From Daucus carota subsp. sativus (Eukaryota > Streptophyta > Magnoliopsida > Apiales > Apiaceae), in contig NC_030389.2 in the NCBI RefSeq assembly GCF_001625215.2, forward strand, positions 1,028,930 to 1,092,929: a stretch of DNA of 64,000 nucleotides, read 5' to 3'. The translations under genes were made by a program, and so were the position numbers. Shown piece after piece: positions 51,855 through 64,000 of this stretch. A model generated the notes under the pieces. That model ran no database searches. It saw only the letters and a program-made list of their open reading frames with translations, and had not been told where the DNA came from. Each line of letters begins with the position of its first letter. The first letter of the stretch is position 1.

Positions 51855-54187
51855 TATTAGAATACTACTAATATGTTTAGATTATTATTGGCGGGAAATG
51901 AAAAGGAGATAAGAGAGATATGTTGAAATGGAAGGAAAATAATGTTTTAGTGATGGAAGTGACTTAGAACATGTATAGTGTCTCAAATTAAAGAATTTGT
52001 TAAATGTTCTAGGAAAACTCTTTTTATTCTAATGTCTTAAATTTTGATTTAAAATATTAATTAAAATACTATTGGACTTATTTTCTTATAAATATAACTT
52101 TTTTTAGTTTAAAATGAAGAACAACTTAAAACACTAAGTGACAAGGCCCGGCAGATGAATTAGGAAAATAAGTTTCAAATACATCAGCACATGCGCAGCA
52201 CTACACTGAGGTATGGCAATTAGTATAACTAAATTTGGATTAAATTAACAATCGGTAGAAACTTCTCGAAAAGCTTAAGTATTTTAATCGGTGGCCAATT
52301 ATGCATACTACAGTATTATTGTGGCGTTTTACAGGAATCAGTGCAGGAGCAGTCTTTTAAAACTAAAAGTCAGATGACTGGATATGCTTCGTTATCTGTG
52401 TCATGGATGAGCTTCACAATTTACGAGGCCATTCTCCCAAAAAGTTGACAAAAATATTGCAGGAGTATCGAGTAATAACGGAGATAGCAAAATGGAAATC
52501 TGTCAATTATAAATAAATGAATTTAGGTGTTATTTTTATGTCTATCTTTTCTTTTCTTTTTTCTTTTTTCTTTTTTTTCTTAAAATGTATAAAACGACGG
52601 GTGTATATGGATTGGGATAGGCAGGTTTAATAATCCGATTTTTTTACGAAAAGCTAAGAAATTAATAAATTATTGAAATCCAATCGGGACAAATTATCAA
52701 ACCGTAAATTATAACCTGAAACAAAAAATGAGCTAAAAAATATAATCGTTTTGTTTTCAGATTGCTTAACACATAGAATATTAACTTTTTTTAATATAAA
52801 AAGTATTACAATCAAATCTCGAACAATCCAATCTACATCAGTTATGAACGTATTAACTCGCAATTGACCTTCAAACAGTAGCTCAATTTTCCAAACTATC
52901 AGTTACATAACTGATATTGGATCAACAACTGACCCCAAAACATGAACAATTTTTTGTCGTGAAAGGTGAGCTTTGGTAATATTTACCACTTGCTATTTAC
53001 GGATCACCTAAAATACCATGTAAGTCTTTCTTAGAAACATTACCAAAACCGATAACAAACACGCAAAAACATCAAAACAAACACAAACATCCCAAAAATA
53101 TGAGCACGACTAACAACCTTGATGACAACGTATTCAATAAGAACTCACCCAAAAGGATTAAATCTTGATTTTATTAATAAAACTAATAAAAAAGAAAGAA
53201 GATCAAAGAGCGAAAATGATTAGTTAGTAAAATGGATAAAGGTTGAAGAGCGGAGAAGTGACGAGCGGAATCCTAATTTTGAAGGTCGACTCTCAAAACT
53301 GCAAACCCTGATAATTTTTTAAATAATATTAACAATTATTTTTGTTTATTTTAACTTTATTAATAACATATTAATCGATCCTCACTTATATATTTGCTCC
53401 CCAGCCACTCTCTCTACTCCATTTAATTTTTTAACTTTTTCAATTGTTTGACACTTATTTCAATACTTCTATAAAATATAATATTGTAACTTAATTTTTA
53501 AGAATTTTTTTCTCTGAATGAAAGTTTAGATATTAAATTTTTATTCAAACAAAAAAATTTTAAAAATAAATTATAAAATTATACTTATAATAATGTTAAA
53601 ATGTACGTTACAAAAGTGTCAAAATGTATACTCGATTTCCGTCTCCCAATATATGCTACCCCGTGGACCGAGTAATACGCAAATCATTGTGCATGGATTA
53701 GTGTGTGAATGAAGGAATGGTGTCGAGTGCAAGCTACTGAAAAATAATTCAATCTGCAGATTGGTTGGTGGGGCCGGCAACCAACCTCATTTACTCCATA
53801 TTCATTTTTTATACTTAGTTGCGTTTTTTTTTTCGAACTAATATATTAAAAATACAACCTTTATTTTTGTCTAATTTTGTCTCTATAAATAAGTGAAATG
53901 TGTGCAGGACTGTAGTGACTATTACTTGGACCCAGATGGCTTAATGGGCTTATTTTCATAGATGATCAAATTTATAATGGGCCTGTATGAGCATTTGGTG
54001 TATAATAAATTTAAAGTTTAATCCACAAGTTCTTGATAATTTTGGAGTGATGAATAGATTCAGTTTTGTTGTGTCTCGGAGGTGGTCTGGTGACTGCGCT
54101 CCTTGTTATCACACATAAATTTTGGAGGTCATTTGGGCTGAAAGAGATATATATTGATTGACGAAATTGTACTCATGTACGTTATGA
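51855..54187. other. AT-rich intergenic DNA
   Basis: No gene, RNA gene or defined transposon is recognised. Near 53,640 a short CCGTCTCCCAATATATGCTA stretch resembles another decayed MITE end. Confidence 0.4.
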
Positions 54188-54202
54188 AAATATGAATGTA
54201 CC

Positions 54203-54365
54203 GCACTTGAGTTGGTTGAGCTGGTTAAATAGGGGACTTGTATCGTATTGATCTTCGACTCTTCCCTTCGGGAGTCGAATCTTGCAGACTATTACGGGTT
54301 TACCCAGTAGTCCAGTACCTACCCAAACTCCCAAAGGGTAGGTTCCTATGCTATATATAAAAAAG
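54203..54365 (+). mobile_element. tRNA-type SINE
   Basis: A 163-base insertion flanked by a 15-base target duplication with one mismatch (AAATATGAATGTACC at 54,188-54,202, AAATACGAATGTACC at 54,366-54,380). The body starts GCACTTGAGTTGGTTGAGCT, which resembles an RNA polymerase III A box. About 55 bases on, GGGAGTCGAATC resembles a B box. It ends in an A-rich tail (TATATATAAAAAAG). All of this is typical of plant SINEs. Confidence 0.85.
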
Positions 54366-54380
54366 AAATACGAATGTACC

Positions 54381-56212
54381 ATCCTCTGATGCTAATTCTT
54401 CCACAGAGCCTGTTTGTGCGGAATTTTAGGCTACTTCCGTTTTTAGGCCGGGAAATGTCGATTTGTCTAATGAACTAGAAGTGGCTTAAAATTAAAAAAT
54501 AAGTCCGAAACTGATTTAAAACCAGAATTTAAACAATTAGATTAAGATACTTTCTTTGGTGACTTAAGTTTTTTAACTCTTTATTTTTATTTTTATGCAT
54601 AAATCATATGTTACTCATAAATCATCTTTTTTTTATTATACAGTTTTAATAAGCCACAAGTTATCAGCAGTTCCCATACACATTTTAAACTCACATAATA
54701 TGACATAAAGACTGAAGTTCTGTTTCCATGATTCATCATCCAACAAGTTCCATTGCTGTTGAGCTGCATACTTTTTTCTGTGCTGTTTTATAGGCTGAAG
54801 ATAGTTCAGCAGCAGCGAAGACAGGATGGCCTCGAGGCAGAAATAATTGCAGTTAAGGTCTTGAAACACTGGTCTATGTGTTCAAGAGTCTTCTGTGTGC
54901 ATTAAGACTTATCTATCTGTGCTATGACGTTTTGAACCAGAAATAAGTGACATCATTCGACTTCTGGAGTAAATAAGTGACTTTAAGACTTATGCATTTG
55001 CATAGTGCTGATTAAACTACATCTAGTAACTAATGGCAAGTTTCCCTTGGGACACCAGGTGTATTCCATTTCTTTCAGAGCAGAACCGCGGGCACTAGTG
55101 GCCTACGACATCAGTAGAAATACTCTGATTGCTTGGTTAGTCGAAAATTAATATTTCAGTCACATCTGAATATCTGATATGCGAGTGCAACTCCCATGCA
55201 TGTTAGTAACTCCAAATTATTTGCAGCTTCATTTTACCATCAAACTGGGATAGGAAGTAGGAAGCACTACTGACAACACTGATATGGCTAGACCTGACAA
55301 ATCGTTCATGTCGTGTATTTTGGTGTTTTGTGTACTTGAAGGTGAAATCCATATATTTGTTATATAAACTAACTTCGGAGTTTCTGAAAATATTCTAGAA
55401 GGATGCATTAAACATCTGAGAATAAATGTAATTCATTGAACTGAAGAGATGTGTCAGTTTAATTCATGCATGATAATTTGTATTGTCCTATTATAAATGG
55501 AGAAGTTTGAAGAGGAAGAAAAATATATCAGAACAACAAAATATTCCCAGAATATAGTTTTAGTATTCCTTGTTATGTTCTGTTCTATACTTCATATACT
55601 TAAACTATACTAGAATCCTATACACAAAACCAACAATATATATTAGTTGTTTACCTCTTGTCATGTATCGAGGGGTAAACACAAAATCGACATTGCATCT
55701 CGTTCGTGTTTTGCGTGTTGGTTTATTTTTCGTGTCACGTACTCAAATGCGAAAATAAATACTAAATTTTCGTGTCATTTTCGTGTCGTATGAAAAATTG
55801 CCGGATCTAGATATGTCAAGTATTTTTCATGATTTTCAATATTAAAATCAAGCTCCAGAAGCAATCAAGATATGCACATGTTTCCATGATATGTATCCTA
55901 GCTTCTAATTAACCACACATATTTTTCAACAGTTTTTAGCCTGACCCAAAATTGACTCACCGACAAACACGACCTGAAACCCGAAATTGTCACTCTAAAA
56001 AGAATTTTGCAGAATCTGCAAAGAATTAGAAATTCTGAAACTGTGATGATTAAAGGCAAATGGTAGATCATGTTTTACTAAACAATAAATTCTGTGCAGC
56101 ATATTCGAGGCGGCGGCCATGGACATTACTCATTAGGTTATTACAACCATAGTGGCATCACCACTGTCTGATTCTGCCAATGACTGCAGTTTGCTCTTTT
56201 CCCTTTTTTGCA
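54381..56212. other. Upstream DNA of peroxidase 1, part of the tandem duplication
   Basis: From about 54,700 onward, blocks align with the region upstream of peroxidase 2 (for example GTTCAGCAGCAG near 54,808 and near 57,922, and GCATTTGCATAGTGCTGATT near 54,995 and near 58,427). Matching short minus-strand frames (LEAILSSLLLN and LEPILSSLLLN) are shared, but no gene product is recognised. Confidence 0.45.
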
Positions 56213-56219
56213 TATATAA
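56213..56219 (+). promoter_or_regulatory. TATA box of peroxidase 1
   Basis: TATATAA, 64 bases before the start codon. A matching motif lies at the same place in the duplicated gene. Confidence 0.6.
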
Positions 56220-56282
56220 TGCTCTTAATGTCTTGCCAAAGTTCTGCATTACAGTAAGAAAATCATCTCATTTTCGAGAAAT

Positions 56283-57566
<1,284 letters not shown>

Positions 57567-59425
57567 GTCTTTGCTTGTACTGATGATGTGTTGGCCGTGA
57601 AACTTGTACAACATTGGAGTTATTGTGAAACCATGGATATATTGGCAATAAAGTACTCGTTGGATCTTGTGGAAGCCTAAAAAAAATATTTGATTTATAT
57701 ATGTGCATGTGTGCTTTCCTAATCTCTAATGATCTATGACATCATTAGTAGTACTCTACATAACACATGCAGCTTATTGATGTAAAACTTTTTAATTCTC
57801 CAAAAAAAGTTTCAACCAATACAAAGATGCATAATTCACAGAAATGCCAGTACCATGATTCCTCATTGAATAAGGTTAATTGTCGTATACTTCTATTTTG
57901 TTGTTTTTGTGGCTGAATAGAGTTCAGCAGCAGGGAAGAAAGGATGGGCTCGAGGGAGAGGATAATTGCAGTCACAGAATCACCAGTTGGAACCAGGATT
58001 CCACCATGGGACTGATGAAAACTAATCCGTACTTGAGTCCAGCTACTCCAAAATACTAATAGGTGGTAATGACTTTGTTTCGAGTATCAGTCAGTAGATA
58101 GTAGTAATTTGTATATCATACATGATACATGTTTTGGAACTGAGAGTATTGTTAATGTAGCTACTACTAATCCGAACTGCTAAACTGGACATGACACGGT
58201 ATATTTGTCGACAAAATAATAAGCATGTCCTCTTATGTTAAATATCAGAACTTTCATGGAAAATTATTTGATTATACATTTTAATGAAATGAGTTCACAA
58301 GTCTTCTTTGTGTATTCAGATTTATCTATGTTGTGCTATTCGACGTTTTGAACCAGAAAAAAGTGTCATCTTTAGACTTCTGGAGTAAACAAAATCTGAT
58401 CCCATATACTTAATATCTAATTTTTGCATTTGCATAGTGCTGATTAAATTACACTAAGTGACTTCTGGCAAGTCTGCCTCTGGGATACCAGGTGTATTCC
58501 ACTTCTTTCGAGCAGATGAATCTGCAACTTCAGCTGTGCAGTATTCATTGCATCCTCATTACATGGTTAAGTATAATACACATATATAAACAAAAAATTT
58601 AGCACATGGTTTCTGTAATTTAACAAACTTATATTTCTTCCCACCACCATGCAAAGTTAGCAGTGTGTCTGTGCATGCGCGCTTTGCTAATCCCTCTCGC
58701 TGACATACACACGCGCACACTAGTGGCTTATGACCTCAGTAGTAGTACTCTGAATGCTACTTGACTAAGTGGTCACTCCAAAGCCTATATTTCAGTCACA
58801 TCTGATGTACAATTTCAACTCTCTCCCATGCATCATAAAACTCCAGAATATCTGCAATTTCAATCTACTATCAGTGTAATATAAGAAGCATAGCTAGCAT
58901 TATGTTATTCTGAAATTTATTGTAGCTCCTTACAAAATTAATTAGGTACGCATGGCAGGGTTAAATGTACGAAGACCCTACTAGAGATGCACAAAAAGCC
59001 CGGGCCTGGGAATTTAGTGATTGTGGAAACCAGGCTTGAGGAAAAACAACTAGACAAATTATGAAAAAAAGTTGACTATTATGGAAAGTGATTTCTGCAG
59101 AATATGCAAATACTACTGAATTTTTTGACAAAAAATCCAGAAGATTATACTAATCAAATTCGTAAAAACTTAAAAAAGGATTTTTGTAGTGGAAGTAGTC
59201 CACTGTGGTTATAAATTTATGTAAGATCATATTTCAACTTTTGCCAATTTTGTAGAAAAATCTGTGATCATTAAAGGCAAAAGTTTGTATCATGTTGTAC
59301 TAGATAATAAGTTTCTTGCAGCACATTAGAGGCGGCCATGGACATTAGGTTATCACAACAATAGTGGCATGACCACTCTCCACATTCTACCAATGACTGC
59401 AGTTCAATCTTCCCACTTTTCCACG
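57567..59425. other. Spacer between tandem peroxidases, duplicated upstream region
   Basis: Holds the 3' UTR of peroxidase 1, with AATAAA at 57,647-57,652 as a likely polyadenylation signal. It then carries the second copy of the upstream DNA found at 54.7-56.2 kb, here with extra insertions. No gene is recognised. Confidence 0.5.
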
Positions 59426-59432
59426 TATATAA
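59426..59432 (+). promoter_or_regulatory. TATA box of peroxidase 2
   Basis: TATATAA followed by ATGCCCTTAATGTCTT, the counterpart of TATATAATGCTCTTAATGTCTT in copy 1, 74 bases before the start codon. Confidence 0.6.
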
Positions 59433-59505
59433 TGCCCTTAATGTCTTCAACCAAGTCATCAGAGTTCTGCATAATACCGAGAAAACTGTCTCAGTGTCAA
59501 GAAGA

Positions 59506-60869
<1,364 letters not shown>

Positions 60870-62295
60870 AGTTTTGCTTCTGGTTATGATCTTGTGTTGG
60901 ACTTTAAACTTTTACAACATTGCATTTCCTGTAAACCATTATAATAAAAATTTCCTGGGATCAAGCTAGAGCCCAAAAGATTATCTGTAATGCCGACTAC
61001 GTACTTAGCGGAATTACCCTATCTAAATACATAGTAATATAATTTTTAGTCGTCTAGCTAAAAATATTCGCTGAACAGACATCAAGCAGAAAAAAAGCGC
61101 GGAACGTGACAAAAATTTATTATAATCCCGATTTTTGGATATATCATCCGACGATTATAAAACTGTACATCGTATAAATTCTCCGGCAAATGAATGTCGG
61201 AATCATGACCCTTTTTGTTGGTGTATGGAATTAACATGTTCAAATGACAACTTTATATTGGTCTTGAACCCCTTTGTATTTAAGATAAGCCCATTTAGCA
61301 GTTGTTAAAAGAAACTTAAGGCTTAATGGCCGTGTTAAAATACAAAAGAAGTGTGCGCAATTAGTTTTTGTTACTAATTTTTTTAACGAATATAATAAGA
61401 AAAACTCAAGTAATTTAGTAGTTCAAATAATTGCAAGTCGCACCAACTCCATGATTGTTATTTTTCATTATCGTTTGATCTTAATTTAACCTTGTATTCT
61501 CTGACATAATCATCACAAACTCAATTATTGATAACATGTAATGTAAATTATTATAGTACATCCATTTTGAGTAACGACGTCATGATTTAAAATCTCAACG
61601 AGGAATGATGAACAATTTATATATCATTAATAAGAACATGCAATACCATTAACATGCGAATGTTAAAATAAGATAAAAATTAGAGACCGAAAATAACAAG
61701 AAAAGAAGAAAATTTTATATATACGTAACTTTAAATGCAATGATTTATTAAACAATTGAGTCGCCAAGTCCTTCAGACAAGAGTTGGTAAATATTCTACT
61801 TACGCTGTGATGAGTTTTAACAAGTTCACTTTGCTCCCAAAATAAAACTTCTCGCTCAGATCGTCTCGTGTACTCTAGACGTCGAGACACACATGCGCGC
61901 ATATTCGCACATCTATTATATATATAAAATAGGACAACCATGAGTAATTTAATTCGAAAAGACCAAAATACCCTTACTGACTATTCATAATTAGATTTGA
62001 AAAGATTAAACTATCCAAACTCATTATACATATACTTATAAATAGTGAATTTATTATTAACTTTTCATACTAACCTATTTATTAGACATTAATGTCTCTT
62101 CATTAATATGCATTTATTACTTTATAATTAAAACTCCAATACATATAAGTATATATATTTATAATTATGATTCAATAAATAAATAAATATCCAGTGTTAT
62201 AAAAAGCGGGAATCAAAAAATTGACGATTAATCAAAATGATTAACATGATCATTATTTGAAATTAATTTAATATTATATATGTAAAAATAATATA
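60870..62295. other. Intergenic DNA right of the peroxidases
   Basis: Contains the peroxidase 2 3' UTR, then AT-rich DNA without recognised genes. The last ten bases (AAATAATATA) are the left target duplication of the next element. Confidence 0.4.
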
Positions 62296-62818
62296 GGGTT
62301 AATTATCTAATTGGGCACTCACTTCACACCAATATATTATCTTGGGCACTCTCGAATTTTCGGTCTCATTTGAAACACCGTTTTGTAGAAATTGTATCAA
62401 TCTTAAAAATAAAATGTTAAATTCAAAAACAAATCGACGGTTTAAGAAGTGTTACTCATAGGGCTTTAAAAGCAGGCTATAGAGATTATGTGGGCACAAT
62501 TAATTGAATTTCCACGCCCAAAAAATTGGTAAAATTGATGTGGAAGAGATGGGTTTTGAAGAACCCTAATAATCCATATATAGCTATTATTTAGACGCAG
62601 AAATTCAATTAATCGTACCTACATAATTTCTTATAGCCTACTGTGTTAAATCCCCATGAGTAACACTTTTTAAATTGATGTTTTGTTTCTGAATTTAACT
62701 TTTTATTTTTAAAATTGATACAATTTCTGAGAACAATATTTCAAATTAGACCGAAAATTTGAGATTGCCCCATATGATATATTGGTGTGAAGTGAGTGCC
62801 CAATCTGATAATTAACCC
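62296..62818. mobile_element. MULE-like foldback element
   Basis: A 523-base palindromic element with arms of roughly 240 bases. The left arm begins GGGTTAATTATCTAATTGGG, and the right arm inverted begins GGGTTAATTATCAGATTGGG. Both continue with CACTCACTTCACACCAATAT and later AAGTGTTACTCATGGGG-type sequence. A perfect 10-base direct repeat, AAATAATATA, flanks it (62,286-62,295 and 62,819-62,828). Long arms and a 9-10-base duplication fit Mutator-like foldback MITEs. It has no coding content. Confidence 0.8.
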
Positions 62819-62989
62819 AAATAATATATATATATATAATTATATTTAAAATCCCCACAAATTTTGTAAACTTTTATATTATGCTTGATTTTCCACCTAT
62901 TAATAAAATCTATGACCAATTAGACATCGAATTAACCGGATTTTATCAAATTAAATCAAAATCCGTCCGATTATCGATTAATCGGTTAG

Positions 62990-63030
62990 TTCAACCGATT
63001 TTTAGAATGTTTAATTGTCATGATTTAATA

Positions 63031-63067
<37 letters not shown>

Positions 63068-63445
63068 TAATTATAAATATAATATATAACTATATGAAAA
63101 AGACTCATATTCGGCAAGAATCTCAATTTTTGTATCAAATTTTCAATAATTTTAGACGAGTGGTAATTTAATTATATAATAAAATTTTAAATAATGTATA
63201 TTTTTAGTATTTGTAAATTCGGCCGATTTTTAGAAGTTCAATTGTTATGATTTAATAAAATTACACACACACACACACACATTATATATATATATTAGAA
63301 TAATTATAAATATAATATATAACTATATGAAAAATACTCATATTCGGCAAGAATCTCAATTTTTGTATCAAATTTTCAATAATTTAAGGGGAGTGGTAAT
63401 TTAATTATATAATAAAATTTTAATAATGTATATTTTTATTATTTA
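62990..63445. repeat. Tandem duplication of about 225 bases with microsatellites
   Basis: The block CCGATTTTTAGAA through GGTAATTTAATTATATAATA occurs twice (from about 62,996 and from about 63,223). The first copy has a (TA)n run near 63,037-63,062. The second has a (CA)n run near 63,264-63,280 in the same position. The open frame here spans the repeat and is not a gene. Confidence 0.8.
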
Positions 63446-63810
63446 TATTTTAGTAAATATCATGATAGTGAGGATATGTGTACATATATACATCAATATA
63501 GGAGCCATTTGGGTAAACTTTTAAAAAGTGATTTCTTTCTTTTAAAAAAAAAGTAGACTATCTGTGAGAAGTCAAGACTTATAAGTGATTATAGTCTTTG
63601 AAAAAAAAATAGTTACACAAACGAGTCAAGAAAAGTAGAAACCGATTTTTTTAGAAAAAAAGCCGGAAGTAAGGGCAGCCAAATATTCACATAATATGAC
63701 TTAAAATACAAACAAATATTAAATTTAAATTACATTTATAACACAAATAATCTCAAGTTGAAAAAGATGAACAAAAAAATATAAGATATATTCAAAAAAT
63801 AATTTAAAAC

Positions 63811-63841
63811 AACCCGTGCTTTGCACGGGTTAAAAAGCTAG
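63811..63841 (+). mobile_element. Helitron 3' terminus, plus strand
   Basis: A perfect hairpin with 9-base arms (63,811-63,819 and 63,823-63,831, loop TTT), six bases, then CTAG (63,838-63,841) and host T63,842. The element extends to the left. A TC after A at 63,492 is one possible 5' end, but this was not verified. Just upstream (about 63,510-63,700) lies a hAT-like MITE fragment related to the one at 13,062. Confidence 0.75.
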
Positions 63842-64000
63842 TTCACATGAAATACAAACCAAGAGCAAGTCAAATAAATTCTAAATTGATATTTTAAATC
63901 AAAATTTAATACATTTGAAGTAAATAAGTCTAACAATATTCTGGTGCCGTAAAATACTAACAAATGTTTTATTTTTGAGGCAGCACTATATATGTCCTAA

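Noticed and set aside
54636..54869. Minus-strand frame with a counterpart at 57,745-57,975
   Set aside because: The similarity is explained by the tandem duplication of peroxidase upstream DNA. The frames differ at the ends and no protein is recognised.
62881..63171. 96-codon open frame at the right edge
   Set aside because: It runs through a microsatellite and a tandem duplication, with a low-complexity composition and no family match.

Overview
The window is nuclear DNA of a flowering plant, most likely a eudicot. It is AT-rich and has GT-AG introns, P-class pentatricopeptide repeat (PPR) genes, a KIN-12 kinesin, a subclass III SnRK2 kinase, class III peroxidases and a dense mix of plant transposons. 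The species cannot be told from the sequence alone.

Left part (about 1-31,600): a Restorer-of-fertility-like PPR cluster. Three intact intronless genes lie on the + strand: copy A at 1331-3142, copy B at 9335-11140 and copy C at 25444-27324. Each has 14 full PPR motifs behind a probable organelle-targeting leader. The copies are mosaics of one another, carry several kilobases of shared 3' flank, and differ mostly at the residues that read RNA. PPR debris lies between them: a C-terminal tail after A and after C, a near-identical one-motif fragment at 6.6 kb, and a decayed copy at 13.9-14.3 kb. Transposons have inserted throughout. Two Helitrons each end about 187 bases before the start codons of B and C. 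A Pack-MULE with a 9-base target duplication carries a calnexin gene fragment and sits inside LINE debris. A hAT-like element lies 3' of C, and several MITEs are scattered through the region. At 16.4-19.3 kb, behind another Helitron-type terminus, is a run of minus-strand exon-like fragments, one of them recognisably from a DEG1-type protease.

Middle part (32,306-44,696): a KIN-12 (phragmoplast-type) kinesin of 17 exons and 1,392 codons once joined. A full-length, apparently intact Ty3/gypsy chromovirus (34,909-40,081) with two LTRs that look identical is inserted in coding exon 7, between switch I and switch II of the motor. This allele should make only a 422-residue truncated product.

Right part: a nine-exon, 362-residue SnRK2.6/OST1-like ABA-signalling kinase (47,814-50,923, minus strand), convergent with the kinesin. 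A tRNA-type SINE with a 15-base target duplication lies at 54.2 kb. Two tandem four-exon secretory peroxidase genes follow (56,283-57,566 and 59,506-60,869), duplicated together with about 2 kb of upstream DNA. The right edge holds a MULE-like foldback element with a 10-base target duplication, a tandem duplication and one more Helitron 3' terminus.

The genes do not form a pathway. The main themes are diversification of an Rf-like PPR cluster and heavy, partly very recent transposon activity, including capture of host gene pieces.
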